Positions 26,546 through 37,241 are shown, counted from the first letter of the stretch. The stretch is 64,000 bases of DNA from Methanobacterium_D oryzae (GCF_050433505.1 NZ_JBNPXC010000001.1:744001-808000); one strand, 5' to 3'. The notes: a model not told the origin generated them from the letters alone. Numbers and translations: made by a program.

Positions 26546-27247
26546 TTATTCTCCTTCATATTTCTGAAAACCATCAATTCGCCTTAATATTCCTCGATGA
26601 TACTTTTTATTGACTTTTGTTTCACCAACACATAGTGTACAAACAGCAAGAGGAGCAGAATGTCTTAATTTTTCCTCATCTAAGGCTACTTCTTTTGATT
26701 TAATCATTTCTTCAGCAAGTTCAACACAACCTTGTCCGCTTAATCCATTTGCCTCTATCACTTTACAGTTAGGATTAACTTCTAAAACTCTTTCACGGAA
26801 TATTTCACGTTCTGCTTGAGAAATCATATCTCCTTTTGTAATAACTGCCACATCTGCAGTACTTAAAAAAGGTCCAACCTTTAAAGGCGTATTTGGCCCA
26901 CTTGTTGCATCTATTACACATACTCCAAGACAATTCATGGTATAAGGAGCACAACGGTGACATAATCCTGCAGTTTCAACCACCAAAAAATCAGATTCAT
27001 TTTCTTGCGACCATTCAATCATGTCTTCAATATTGTAAATCGCGTAATGGTCAGGGCACATGTCCATTGAAAGCCCTAATTTGGTTGGGACACCTATTTT
27101 GGCGAATTTTTTATCGTCATCGGTGTATAAACAATCAATTTTTACAACAGAAGATTTAAAATTTCTTTCATTTAAATTTCTAAGTGCATGTATTAAGACA
27201 GCAGTTTTTCCAGAGCCTGGAGTTCCAGCGACAATTATCATTCTCAT
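26546..27247 (-). CDS. UreG/HypB/CooC-like P-loop NTPase
   Basis: 233-residue SIMIBI-class nucleotide-binding protein. Walker A is VAGTPGSGKTAVLIHAL; the switch region is FLVVETAGLCHRCAPYTMNC with three cysteines, and a fourth in LGVCVIDATSG; the guanine-specificity motif is ITKGD. UreG, HypB and CooC relatives drive nickel insertion. The cysteine cluster CHRC...C...C could bind metal or an Fe-S cluster. It lies between the ABC ATPase and the Fe-S protein. A nickel or cluster role is inferred. Confidence 0.78.
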   Translation of the reverse strand: MRMIIVAGTPGSGKTAVLIHALRNLNERNFKSSVVKIDCLYTDDDKKFAKIGVPTKLGLSMDMCPDHYAIYNIEDMIEWSQENESDFLVVETAGLCHRCAPYTMNCLGVCVIDATSGPNTPLKVGPFLSTADVAVITKGDMISQAEREIFRERVLEVNPNCKVIEANGLSGQGCVELAEEMIKSKEVALDEEKLRHSAPLAVCTLCVGETKVNKKYHRGILRRIDGFQKYEGE

Positions 27248-27366
27248 GCAATCAACTCACATTTTTTTATAATTTATCGAAATCAGACTTTTTATAAATG
27301 GAATATTTTTTAAATCGCAGTATTCTATGTGTTTAAAAAAATCAACAAAACTATTACATGTTCTTA

Positions 27367-28137
27367 TTAAATATGAATATCCTCCACATCTTCTAAGACT
27401 TCTCCATTTCTTACCCTATCTCTCAGATTAAGCATTAATTCATCTATTTTGTTTAATTTTTGGGACATGAGCTTTTCTTTTTCACTTGTAATTACCACAT
27501 TCTGCATTCCACCATTTTTCATGACAATTCTTTTATCAGTCATGAGGGCAAGTACAGGATCGTGTGTTACGACCATAACTATTTTTCCATGCCCCGCGAG
27601 CGCCTTTAAAGCATCATGCTTTCGTATTCCTGCATTTTCAATTTCATCAATCAATACAATTGGAGAATTACTTATAATGGCCACATCAGCTACCATTAGT
27701 GCTCTTGATTGTCCCCCGCTTAATATGGTGAGTTCATGCTCTTCCTTTATTGGTTCCCCAGTTAATGTGTTTGCAAGGTCAACTACTGCATTAACACATT
27801 TATTGCTTGCACCTCGGCATTTGGCATGAAGATTTAAGAAATCTCCAACACTCATGTCAGCTAAGAAGTTCATATTTTGGGATAATTGTGCAACCATTTT
27901 CTTTCTTGGATTGGTTCTGTCTTCATAGCTAGGTTCTTTACCATCAATAAGAATTTTCCTTTTTGAAAAAGTATCTTCTTGGGCAAGCTGTTCAATGTCT
28001 CCAATTAAGGAACTTTTTCCACTTCCAGTTGGACCTACAACTCCAAATATTTCTCCTCTTTTAACTTTAACTTCTTCTACAGGTTCCTTTTTTCCCTGTT
28101 TGTCATAACCACCAAGGATTGTTATTTCTTCTATCAT
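27367..28137 (-). CDS. Soluble single-domain ABC-type ATPase of the comA operon
   Basis: 256-residue ATPase with a full ABC motif set: Walker A VVGPTGSGKSSLIGD, Q-loop region VAQLSQNMNF, signature LTILSGGQSRALM, Walker B IVLIDEIENAG and H-loop VVTHDPVL. No permease is nearby, so it is probably a non-transport ABC protein. It resembles half of component A2 (AtwA) of the methyl-CoM reductase activation system, which has two such domains, but this is only one domain. Its ATG overlaps the comA stop by 1 nt (TAATG), showing translational coupling. Confidence 0.8.
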   Translation of the reverse strand: MIEEITILGGYDKQGKKEPVEEVKVKRGEIFGVVGPTGSGKSSLIGDIEQLAQEDTFSKRKILIDGKEPSYEDRTNPRKKMVAQLSQNMNFLADMSVGDFLNLHAKCRGASNKCVNAVVDLANTLTGEPIKEEHELTILSGGQSRALMVADVAIISNSPIVLIDEIENAGIRKHDALKALAGHGKIVMVVTHDPVLALMTDKRIVMKNGGMQNVVITSEKEKLMSQKLNKIDELMLNLRDRVRNGEVLEDVEDIHI

Positions 28138-28910
28138 TAAAGGTCCACCTTTCCTAAAGTGTCTCCTCTAAGTCCACGCCTCATGGTTTCAAGAGCAGTT
28201 ACTTCTTCATGTGCTATATTACCTAGGTTAACATTTGCACCAAATTTTAAAATTAAATATGTTTGCTGATTTTTAAGAGGAGCTTCCCAAATCAATTTTT
28301 CTCCATTTGCTTTTGCGAGCGCTTCAAGTTCATCTTCTTTTACATTCCCGCATTCATCATAAATGCCGATATCTTTACCACCTTCACGCGCCTCAATCAG
28401 CACTTTATCTGCTCCTGCATTTATATCAAAATTAATAAGATCAATTCGGTTAGAAACATCTAATTTATGGTCTTCTGAAGGATCTTTCTTTCCAACTTCT
28501 GTAATAACTAAAAATCCATGTTCCTTTGCTTCCATAATTGCATTTTTTCTATCTTTTTGAGATATATTTGTAGAACCATCAGATATTTCAATAGCTTTAA
28601 ATCCTAACTTATCCGCCTCATTTAGGAATTCATCAAACTTATTTTTTAAACATGCTAGTTCAAATAGCGTCCCGCCAGGATAAGGATTTATATCATAGGA
28701 TAAATACATTTCAGTTTTATCTTTTATAAGATCTTTAGTATGAAGGGCTGATGTTCCCCATCCAAATTTAGCAAGATCAACATATTCACCAGATACTTCT
28801 AATAGGTCTTCTACAGCGTTTAAACCCATACCTTTATCTAACATCATAGTTATTCCATTTTTACGAGGTTTAGTAAGTCTATCTGGTGTAATAAAGTTAA
28901 ATGCTTTCAT
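28137..28910 (-). CDS. comA: Phosphosulfolactate synthase
   Basis: Adds sulfite to phosphoenolpyruvate to make (2R)-phospho-3-sulfolactate, the first committed step of coenzyme M synthesis. 257 residues forming a TIM barrel: KFGWGTSALH, YDINPYPGGTLFELA, FKAIEISDGSTNIS, VLIEAREGGKDIGIYD and RRGLRGDTLGKVDL are family marks. AGGTGA precedes ATG 28910 and a TATA box lies 85-95 nt upstream. First gene of a four-gene operon. Confidence 0.95.
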   Translation of the reverse strand: MKAFNFITPDRLTKPRKNGITMMLDKGMGLNAVEDLLEVSGEYVDLAKFGWGTSALHTKDLIKDKTEMYLSYDINPYPGGTLFELACLKNKFDEFLNEADKLGFKAIEISDGSTNISQKDRKNAIMEAKEHGFLVITEVGKKDPSEDHKLDVSNRIDLINFDINAGADKVLIEAREGGKDIGIYDECGNVKEDELEALAKANGEKLIWEAPLKNQQTYLILKFGANVNLGNIAHEEVTALETMRRGLRGDTLGKVDL

Positions 28911-28995
28911 TTAGTCACCTTTCTTAAATCAATGGTTTAAATAAAATTAATTTAATTTTTTTAACTTGTGTATAGTCTTTATTTTATTGTTGTAA

Positions 28996-29006
28996 TTTAT
29001 ATAAAA
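28996..29006 (-). promoter_or_regulatory. TATA box of the comA operon
   Basis: The minus strand reads TTTTATATAAA, a strong archaeal TATA box. Transcription would begin near 28970-28975, giving a leader of about 60 nt before comA. Confidence 0.5.
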
Positions 29007-29086
29007 TTTGTTATATATATTAAAATATATATTAAAAAATGATTTAACTAATACTAAATTATTTAAAAAATTTATTTGGTGATTGG

Positions 29087-29650
29087 ATGGAAAAAACCAT
29101 TAATTATTTTGAAAATAGTGGGGCAGAAAATACAGATAAGGTAATAAAGCTTGTAACTCAAAGAAAAGAAGAATTGGGGATAAATACAATTGTTATTGCA
29201 TCTGTATCTGGAAAAAGTGCTTTAAAATTGCGTGAAGCAATAGATGATGTCAATATAGTAAGTATAACTCACCATGCAGGATTTAGGGAAGCAGGAAAGC
29301 TTGAAATAACCCAAGAATCTATAGAAAAACTCAAAGAAAATAACATCACTTTTTATACAGGTTCTCATGCATTAAGTGGAGTTGGAAGAGGAATTTCTAA
29401 TAAATTTGGAGGAGTAACTCCTGTTGAGATAATAGCTGCAACTCTTCGTTTGTTTGGCCAGGGAATTAAAGTATGTGTTGAGATATCTATCATGGCTGCA
29501 GATGCAGGCTTAATTCCTGTAGATGAAGAAATTATCGCTATAGGAGGAACTGCTTGGGGTGTAGATGCAGCAGTAGTTTTAAAAGCAGCCAATATGAGTA
29601 ATTTTTTTGACCTTCAAATTAAAGAAATAATTGCGATGCCAAGACCTTAA
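29087..29650 (+). CDS. Stand-alone pyruvate kinase C-terminal (alpha/beta) domain protein
   Basis: 187-residue protein homologous only to the C-terminal regulatory domain of pyruvate kinase (PK_C fold): TIVIASVSGKSALKLREAI at the start of the domain, then HHAGFREAGKLEIT and VGRGISNKFGGVTPVEIIA. No catalytic barrel is present. This is a recurrent archaeal family of unknown function; effector binding is a guess. GGTGAT at 29078-29083 marks the start. Monocistronic. Confidence 0.8.
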   Translation: MEKTINYFENSGAENTDKVIKLVTQRKEELGINTIVIASVSGKSALKLREAIDDVNIVSITHHAGFREAGKLEITQESIEKLKENNITFYTGSHALSGVGRGISNKFGGVTPVEIIAATLRLFGQGIKVCVEISIMAADAGLIPVDEEIIAIGGTAWGVDAAVVLKAANMSNFFDLQIKEIIAMPRP

Positions 29651-29873
29651 GCAAAAATGGATAATGGCAAAAGGTGGGTAAATAAAGTCTTAAATATAAT
29701 ATTACTTTCATAAAATATATTAGTATAATATGTCATTTTAAGTAATATTTTCATAAAAAACCAAAATATTTTTTGTAAGATGGCAAATTATCAATGATAT
29801 AATCGCTGCTTTTAAATATAAGTTATTACAATACCACAAATAAATTTAACAACATTGGCTGTGGGGGTAGTAA

Positions 29874-31025
29874 TTGAAATCTCTTATAAATAATACCTTG
29901 AAAGAATCCGAAGTGAGAAGAGAGCGAGGACCTAAAGATATACAACATAACATAGACATTTCAGATATTAACAACGATCTCCGAGATATCATAGAACAAA
30001 GTAAAGCAAAGATATTAGTTGTTGGAACTGGGGGAGCCGGAAATAATACGGTTTCAAGACTCATGGAAATCGGAATAGAAGGCGCAGATACTATTACAGT
30101 AAATACTGACGCTCAGGATCTTTTCTATTCAAATTCGCATCAAAAAATATTGATAGGTAAAGGAACATGTGGTGGCTTAGGTGCTGGAGGCATACCTGAA
30201 ATTGGTGAACAGAGTGCCGAAGAAAGCGAAGAGCAAATAAAAGAAAGAATAGATGGCGCAGATATGGTATTTGTGACATGTGGGCTAGGTGGAGGTACTG
30301 GAACAGGTTCTGCTCCTGTAATCGCAAAACTAGCCAAAAAAATTGGTGCATTAACAATTGCTGTTGCAACAATGCCTTTCAGTGCTGAAGGACTCAGAAG
30401 ACGAGAAAATGCCGAAAAGGGATTGGATAAGCTTCAGGCTGCAGCAGATACTGTTATAGTGATACCTAATGATAAATTGTTGGAAGTTGCACCTAATTTA
30501 CCGATAAATAAAGCTTTCATGGTTACAGATGAACTTTTAGGAAGGGCAGTTAAAGGAATAACAGAACTTATCACAAAACCGGGTCTTGTAGCTCTTGACT
30601 TTGCAGATATACGAAGTATAATGAAAGAATCTGGAATGGCAATGATTGGTATGGGTGAATCTGAATCTGGCGATAGAGCAATTGAATCAGTTCATGAAGC
30701 ATTAAATAGCCCATTACTTGATCTGGATATTTCAAATGCTAAAGGTGCCTTAATAAACATATCTGGAAGTTCAGACTTAACATTACATGAAGCTGAAAAA
30801 ATTGTTCAGATAGTAGCTGATGAACTCGATCCAGACGCAAACATAATATGGGGTACTCAAATACAAGAAGATCTCCAAAATGTTATCAGAACAACTCTTG
30901 TAGTTGCTGGAGTAAAATCACCTCACATATTCGGTGTACCTGCTGAACGTGAGTACATGGAAGAGGAAACTAAGGATCCAGTTAAAGAATCAGTTTTAGA
31001 AGAATTTATAGATGGTGTTTTCTAA
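29874..31025 (+). CDS. ftsZ: Cell division protein FtsZ
   Basis: Tubulin-like GTPase that forms the division ring. 383 residues. Tubulin motifs: ILVVGTGGAGNNTVSRL, the signature GLGGGTGTGSAPVIA, the Asn-rich NTDAQDLF and MPFSAEGLRRRENAEKGL; the T7 loop is ALDFADIRSIM. The start is TTG at 29874 with GGGGGT just upstream; no early in-frame ATG exists. Followed by secE after about 190 nt, which has its own promoter. Confidence 0.95.
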   Translation: MKSLINNTLKESEVRRERGPKDIQHNIDISDINNDLRDIIEQSKAKILVVGTGGAGNNTVSRLMEIGIEGADTITVNTDAQDLFYSNSHQKILIGKGTCGGLGAGGIPEIGEQSAEESEEQIKERIDGADMVFVTCGLGGGTGTGSAPVIAKLAKKIGALTIAVATMPFSAEGLRRRENAEKGLDKLQAAADTVIVIPNDKLLEVAPNLPINKAFMVTDELLGRAVKGITELITKPGLVALDFADIRSIMKESGMAMIGMGESESGDRAIESVHEALNSPLLDLDISNAKGALINISGSSDLTLHEAEKIVQIVADELDPDANIIWGTQIQEDLQNVIRTTLVVAGVKSPHIFGVPAEREYMEEETKDPVKESVLEEFIDGVF

Positions 31026-31092
31026 ATTTAAAAATTAAGAACACCATACGATTTTCTCTATCCGGGTTAGTTTTAGTTATCTATAAAAATGA

Positions 31093-31105
31093 AAAGGTTT
31101 ATAAA
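31093..31105 (+). promoter_or_regulatory. BRE/TATA promoter of the secE-ribosomal protein operon
   Basis: AAAAGG followed by TTTATAAA (31098-31105) is a good purine-rich BRE plus TATA arrangement. It lies about 115 nt before secE and predicts a start near 31130. Confidence 0.55.
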
Positions 31106-31217
31106 TTCATAAAGAAAATAAACTATTATCATTTATATAGAATGACTTAGTAAATACATTATTCCACATTGATTAATTTAATAACTTATTCTCCATGAAT
31201 TATAAGTAGGTATTTTT

Positions 31218-31403
31218 ATGAACATTAATAGAGAATCTACCGCCCAATTTATAAGACAGTGCAGAAGAGTTTTGCACGTGTCTAAAAAACCAGATAGAGA
31301 AGAATATCAACAAGTAGCGAAGATTACTGGACTTGGAATAATATTAATAGGCGTTATAGGCTTTATAATAAGTATAATAGCGCAATTAATTGGTTATTTA
31401 TAA
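31218..31403 (+). CDS. secE: Protein translocase subunit SecE/Sec61-gamma
   Basis: 61-residue membrane component of the Sec translocon. A basic amphipathic N-terminus (FIRQCRRVLHVSKKPDREEY, the typical KKPxxxEY signature) is followed by a single helix GLGIILIGVIGFIISIIAQLI. Its position just before spt5 and rpl11 is the classic archaeal and bacterial order. Confidence 0.93.
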   Translation: MNINRESTAQFIRQCRRVLHVSKKPDREEYQQVAKITGLGIILIGVIGFIISIIAQLIGYL

Positions 31404-31443
31404 TTTATTACATTAGTCCCAAATATTTTAGGTAAGTGATAAT

Positions 31444-32366
<923 letters not shown>

Positions 32367-32459
32367 ATTTTATAATAAAATAATTGACCATACAATCCAT
32401 TTGGTTAAAAACTCAAATAATTGTGAACTTTTTATCAAAGAAGTTCATGGAGGAATTTG

Positions 32460-33098
32460 ATGAATCAAGAGATATTGGAAGCGGTGAAGAAGGCTAAAGA
32501 AGAATCCAAGCCGAGAAACTTCACACAGTCTATGGATGTTGTTATAAACATCAAAGATTTAGACGTGAAAAAACCAGAAAACAGATTTGATGAAGAAGTC
32601 TTCCTTCCTAATGGACGTGGAAAAGGCATAAAAATTGCCTTTATAGCAGATGGTGAATTGGCAATTCAGGCAAAAAATGCCGGTGCAGACCTTGTAATAA
32701 CCAAGGAAAATTTAGAAGATCTTGGGAAAGACAGGAAAGCAGCCAAAAAAATGGCTAACGAATACACATTCTTCGTTGCACAGGCAGATATGATGCCTCT
32801 TGTTGGTAGATTTTTAGGACCAGTTCTTGGGCCTCGAAAAAAGATGCCAAAACCAGTTCCAGCATCTGTAAAACCAGATCCTATAATGGAAAGGCTTAAT
32901 AATACTGTAAAAGTAAGAATTAAGGATCAGCCAGTTATTCAGGCAATTGTTGGTTCCCAGGATATGGACGATGAACAAATTGCAGATAATATTGAAGCTG
33001 TACTTGGAATATTGGACAGAAAACTGGAAAAAGGTAGAAACCAAATAAAAGCCATGTATATTAAAACAACCATGGGTCCAGTAGCGAGGGTGATCTAA
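32460..33098 (+). CDS. rpl1: Large-subunit ribosomal protein uL1
   Basis: L1-stalk protein that in archaea also represses its own operon. 212 residues with VVINIKDLDVKKPENRFDEEV and the interdomain region LGPRKKMPKPVP. ATG 32460 has GGAGG (32449-32453) with 6-nt spacing; the TTG directly before it (32457) is less well spaced. The 90-nt leader after rpl11 may hold an L1-binding site, which I could not identify with confidence. Confidence 0.95.
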   Translation: MNQEILEAVKKAKEESKPRNFTQSMDVVINIKDLDVKKPENRFDEEVFLPNGRGKGIKIAFIADGELAIQAKNAGADLVITKENLEDLGKDRKAAKKMANEYTFFVAQADMMPLVGRFLGPVLGPRKKMPKPVPASVKPDPIMERLNNTVKVRIKDQPVIQAIVGSQDMDDEQIADNIEAVLGILDRKLEKGRNQIKAMYIKTTMGPVARVI

Positions 33099-34105
33099 TG
33101 GCTCATGTTGCTGATTGGAAAAAAGAAGAAGTAAGTGACATCAAAGAGCTTATAAAAAGTCACAGTGTAGTAGGAATGGCTAATTTGGCAGATATACCAG
33201 CCCCTCAACTACAGAAAATGAGACAAAGCTTAAAAGACACTACCACCATTAAAATGTCAAGAAAGACATTAATGACCTTAGCTTTAAGTGAATCTGAAAA
33301 ATCTAATATAGATAACCTTGGTGAATATATGGAAGGTCAACCAGCATTGATCTTTACAAATATGAATCCATTCAAACTCTATAAGATTCTTGAAGCTAGT
33401 AAAACTTCTGCACCAGCAAAAGCAGGAAGTATAGCTCCTTCTGACATCGTAGTGCCTAAAGGTGACACAGCTTTTAAACCAGGTCCTATTCTTGGAGAAC
33501 TTCAAAAAGTCGGTATTCCCGCTAAAATTGATAAAGGAAAAATTGTCATAACCAAAGATAAAGTAATTGTTGCTGAAGGGGAAGCAGTCCCTCGAGATGT
33601 AGCAGGTATTCTTACAAGACTTGAAATCCAGCCAATGGAAGTTGGAATTGACTTAGTAGCAGCATATGAGGATGAAGCAATATATACATCTGACCTTCTT
33701 ACCATAGATGATGAGAAAACAATGTCAGATATACAGAATGCATTCCAAAGAGCATTGAATCTATCAGTAAATGCATCAATATACACTAAAGAGACAATGG
33801 ATCTCATAATTATGAATGCTCAAACTAAGGCAATGAATCTTGCATTAAATGCAGAAATACTCACATCAAAAACAACAGATTTACTGTTATCCAAGGCTTA
33901 CTTGCAGATGTTAGCATTAGCATCTGATTTATCAGATAAAAATGAGGAAGCACTTGATGATGAACTTCTGGACAAACTAAAATCACGCCCACAAGCTGTT
34001 GAAGTTAAAGCAGAAGATAAAGAAGAAGATAAAGAAGACGAAGAAGAAGAGGAAGAAGAAAAAGAAGAAGATGCAGCAGCAGGGCTAGGTGCCTTGTTTG
34101 GCTAA
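33098..34105 (+). CDS. rplP0: Large-subunit ribosomal protein uL10 (P0)
   Basis: Scaffold of the ribosomal stalk that binds 23S rRNA and several L12 dimers. 335 residues: an N-terminal rRNA-binding domain (MRQSLKDTTTIKMSRKTL), the archaeal insertion domain (PSDIVVPKGDTAFKPGPI), long spine helices that carry L12 dimers, then a Glu/Lys hinge and the tail AAAGLGALFG. The tail is shared with L12 and recruits translation factors. The ATG overlaps the rpl1 stop. Confidence 0.96.
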   Translation: MAHVADWKKEEVSDIKELIKSHSVVGMANLADIPAPQLQKMRQSLKDTTTIKMSRKTLMTLALSESEKSNIDNLGEYMEGQPALIFTNMNPFKLYKILEASKTSAPAKAGSIAPSDIVVPKGDTAFKPGPILGELQKVGIPAKIDKGKIVITKDKVIVAEGEAVPRDVAGILTRLEIQPMEVGIDLVAAYEDEAIYTSDLLTIDDEKTMSDIQNAFQRALNLSVNASIYTKETMDLIIMNAQTKAMNLALNAEILTSKTTDLLLSKAYLQMLALASDLSDKNEEALDDELLDKLKSRPQAVEVKAEDKEEDKEDEEEEEEEKEEDAAAGLGALFG

Positions 34106-34140
34106 ACTTTATAAATATTTTTAAAATTTGAGGTGATCAT

Positions 34141-34446
34141 ATGGAATATATATACGCAGCAATGTTATTGCACACAGCAGGTCAAGAAATTAACGAAGGA
34201 AATGTAACAAAGGTTTTAGAAGCAGCAGGAGCAGAAGCAGACGATGCTAGAGTAAAAGCATTAATCGCAGCACTTGAAGATGTAGACATCGAAGAAGCAA
34301 TGGAGAAAACTGCAGTAGCAGCAGCAGCTCCAGCAGCAGGCGCAGCAGCTCCAGCAGAAGAAAAACCTGAAGAAGAAGAAGAGGAAGAAGAAGAGGAAGA
34401 AAAAGAAGAAGAAGCCGCAGCAGGTCTCGGTGCTCTCTTCGGATAA
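34141..34446 (+). CDS. rpl12: Large-subunit ribosomal protein P1/L12
   Basis: 101-residue stalk protein. The N-terminal dimerisation domain (MEYIYAAMLLHTAGQEINE) is followed by an alanine-rich hinge, a long glutamate run and AAAGLGALFG, identical to the L10 end. GAGGTGAT lies just upstream. Last gene of the secE operon; a hairpin terminator follows at once. Confidence 0.96.
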   Translation: MEYIYAAMLLHTAGQEINEGNVTKVLEAAGAEADDARVKALIAALEDVDIEEAMEKTAVAAAAPAAGAAAPAEEKPEEEEEEEEEEEKEEEAAAGLGALFG

Positions 34447-34457
34447 TTCCGAAACTT

Positions 34458-34498
34458 AAAGCCAATTTTTTGGCTTTTCCTACTATTTTTTTATTTTA
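34458..34498 (+). terminator. Hairpin plus oligo-T terminator of the ribosomal protein operon
   Basis: AAAGCCAA (34458-34465), loop TTTT, TTGGCTTT (34470-34477), an 8-bp perfect stem, followed by a T-rich tract with runs of seven and four T. It lies 12 nt after the rpl12 stop. Confidence 0.75.
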
Positions 34499-34541
34499 AT
34501 TATACTATTTTAGATTATAACAACTTTTATTAATGATTATT

Positions 34542-37241
34542 ATGTCTCGCCAGCTTGAAGAACTTGGATTTACTAAAAAAACATGCATTACTTGTGGAAA
34601 CGATTTTTGGTCTATTGGAGATAGAAAAACATGTGGGGACGCTCCCTGTGATGAATACACATTCATTGGAAATCCAGCAACAGATAAAAAATATGACCTT
34701 TATGAAATTCAAAAGGCTTTCACTGAATTTTTCGCTCAAAAGGGCCACACACCAATAAATAGATATCCAGTTCTTGCAAAAAGATGGAGAGATGACGTAT
34801 TTTTAGTAGGCGCATCAATTTATGATTTTCAACCATGGGTAACATCAGGAGCAGTAGATCCACCTGCAAACCCGTTAGTTATAGCGCAACCATCAATCAG
34901 ACTTAATGATGTGGATAATGTCGGAAGGACCGGCAGACACATGACATGTTTTACAATGGGTGCGCATCATGCTTTTAATACTGAAGAGGAACAGATTTAC
35001 TGGGAAGAAGAAACAGTAAAATACTGTCATGATTTTATTAAACACATTGGAATCAATCCAGAAGAGATTACTTATATTGAATCATGGTGGGAAGGTGGAG
35101 GAAATGCAGGCCCATGCTATGAAATTTGTGTTAGGGGAGTAGAATTAGCAACACTTGTTTTTATAAAATACAAAACACTTCCTGGTGGAAAATATGAAGA
35201 AATTCCACTAACAATCGTTGACACTGGATACGGGCTTGAAAGATTCGCCTGGATATCACAGGGAACACCAACAGCTTACGATGCTTCATTTGGTCCTGTA
35301 ATTGATAAATTAAAAGAATTAGCTAATGTTGAAGTAGATATGAAGATCCTTGCTGAAAACGCTCAAGTTGCAGGAATGATGGATATTGAAGACATTGCAG
35401 ACCTTAAAGAGTTAAGATCAAGGGTTGCAAAACGGCTTAATATATCATTAAATGAACTTGAAAAGGCTACAAAACCAATGGAAGCAATATACGTAATTGC
35501 AGACCATACAAGATGCCTTGCATTCATGCTTGCTGATGGTGTAATTCCATCAAATGTTAAAGAAGGATATCTGGCAAGATTAGTTTTAAGAAGGACAATC
35601 AGATTCATAAAAGACTTAGGATTAGAAGAATCCTTAGCAGATATAATGAAAATACAGCTTGATTTCTTATCAAAGACATATCCTGAAATCAAGCAGCATC
35701 AAGATCATATACTCAATGTTATCAATTTAGAAGATAAAAGATACCTGAAAACTGTTTCAAAAGGTAGAGAGCTTGTTAAACGGAGTGTTAAAAAACTTAG
35801 AAAGAAAAATAAGGATGAAATGCCCTTTGAAACTCTTAAAGAACTTTATGAATCTCATGGAATGCCGCCAGAAACTGCAAAGGAAATTGTAGAAAAAATG
35901 GACTTTAAGGTTAATGTTCCTGATAATTTCTATACTTTAATTGCAAATGAGCATGAAGAAGAAGCTCAAGAAGAAAAAGAAGAACTTGAACTTAATTTCC
36001 CCGCTACAGATTTATTGTTCTATGAAAAACCATATGAAACAGAATTTGAAGCTCATGTACTTGGAACTTATGAAAATAATGTTATTTTGGACCAAACTAT
36101 TTTCTATCCTGAAGGTGGAGGTCAGCCATCAGATATAGGATTTTTAAATATTCGTGGCGAAAAAATAAAGGTTTTACATGCCGAAAAAGTGAATAATATT
36201 GTTTTACACACTGTAGATGAAAAAGACATTGAAAAAGTTCATCCTTACAAAGGTCAGATAATAACTGGTCAAATTGATATTTCAAGAAGACAGGCACTTA
36301 CCAGAAACCATACTGCAACTCACTTAATTATTGCAGCCTCAAGAAAAGTCTTAGGGGACCATGTATGGCAAGCAGGAGCTCAAAAGGGCGTTAAAAAGTC
36401 AAGAATTGACATTTCCCATTATAAAAGGATATCACCAGAAGAACTTCAAGAAATTGAGCTTCTTGCAAATAAATATGTCATGGAAAATCGCAGGGTACTT
36501 ACTAACTGGATGGCCAGAGCTGAAGCAGAGAAAAAATATGGATTTATCCTTTATCAAGGTGGAATAGTCCCTGGAATGTCAATCAGAACAGTTAAGATTG
36601 ATGAGGTGGATGTACAAGCATGTGCAGGAACCCATTGCGTTATGACTGGAGATATTGGCCTAATTAAAATTACAAAGACTGAAAGAATCCAGGATGGCGT
36701 TGAAAGAATAGAATTTTCAGCTGGTGTTGCTGCAATTGAGGCAACTCAAGCAAATGATAATCTATTGAAAGAAAGCTCTGCAGTTTTCAGTGTTGACGCA
36801 GAACAACTTCCTAAAACTTGCGATAGGTTCTTCATTGAATGGAAATCATTTAAAAATGAAATAAAGCGTCTTAAAGATGAGATGGCCACATTAAAAATGC
36901 AGACCATAATGGGTAAAGCAGAAATGATTGGTGATCTGAAAGTCTTAGAAGATATGATTGATGCAGATATGGGCGAAATGCAGAAAATGGCTTTAGACTT
37001 AACAGATGATGATGGTGAATTTGATATTGTCCTTTTAGGTAATTTGGATGGTAAAATAGTTGGAACTTCATCTCGTGAAGCTATTGAATCAGGCATTAAA
37101 ATTAATGAAATCATAAAAGAAGCTGCAAGTATTCTTGGGGGCGGCGGCGGCGGAAGGCCAAATCTTGCTCAAGGTGCAGGCTCTAAAAAAGAGAAGATGC
37201 GTGAAGCGCTTGATTTTGCAGTATCTAAACTTAAAAATTGA
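34542..37241 (+). CDS. alaS: Alanyl-tRNA synthetase
   Basis: Charges tRNA-Ala. About 899 residues, archaeal type. A Cys-rich N-terminal extension (KTCITCGNDFW, CGDAPCDEY) precedes the class II core (VDPPANPLVIAQPSIRLNDVDN, TCFTMGAHHAF). The editing domain contains TRNHTATHLIIAA and CAGTHC with zinc ligands. The C-terminal DHHA1-like end has GGGGGGRPNLAQGAG. The start is taken as ATG 34542 (MSRQLEELGF), the family-like N-terminus; ATG 34533 is 3 codons upstream. Confidence 0.95.
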   Translation: MSRQLEELGFTKKTCITCGNDFWSIGDRKTCGDAPCDEYTFIGNPATDKKYDLYEIQKAFTEFFAQKGHTPINRYPVLAKRWRDDVFLVGASIYDFQPWVTSGAVDPPANPLVIAQPSIRLNDVDNVGRTGRHMTCFTMGAHHAFNTEEEQIYWEEETVKYCHDFIKHIGINPEEITYIESWWEGGGNAGPCYEICVRGVELATLVFIKYKTLPGGKYEEIPLTIVDTGYGLERFAWISQGTPTAYDASFGPVIDKLKELANVEVDMKILAENAQVAGMMDIEDIADLKELRSRVAKRLNISLNELEKATKPMEAIYVIADHTRCLAFMLADGVIPSNVKEGYLARLVLRRTIRFIKDLGLEESLADIMKIQLDFLSKTYPEIKQHQDHILNVINLEDKRYLKTVSKGRELVKRSVKKLRKKNKDEMPFETLKELYESHGMPPETAKEIVEKMDFKVNVPDNFYTLIANEHEEEAQEEKEELELNFPATDLLFYEKPYETEFEAHVLGTYENNVILDQTIFYPEGGGQPSDIGFLNIRGEKIKVLHAEKVNNIVLHTVDEKDIEKVHPYKGQIITGQIDISRRQALTRNHTATHLIIAASRKVLGDHVWQAGAQKGVKKSRIDISHYKRISPEELQEIELLANKYVMENRRVLTNWMARAEAEKKYGFILYQGGIVPGMSIRTVKIDEVDVQACAGTHCVMTGDIGLIKITKTERIQDGVERIEFSAGVAAIEATQANDNLLKESSAVFSVDAEQLPKTCDRFFIEWKSFKNEIKRLKDEMATLKMQTIMGKAEMIGDLKVLEDMIDADMGEMQKMALDLTDDDGEFDIVLLGNLDGKIVGTSSREAIESGIKINEIIKEAASILGGGGGGRPNLAQGAGSKKEKMREALDFAVSKLKN

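Noticed and set aside
27367..28137. Methyl-CoM reductase component A2 (AtwA)
   Set aside because: AtwA has two ABC domains and about twice this length. This protein has one domain, so only a relationship is proposed.
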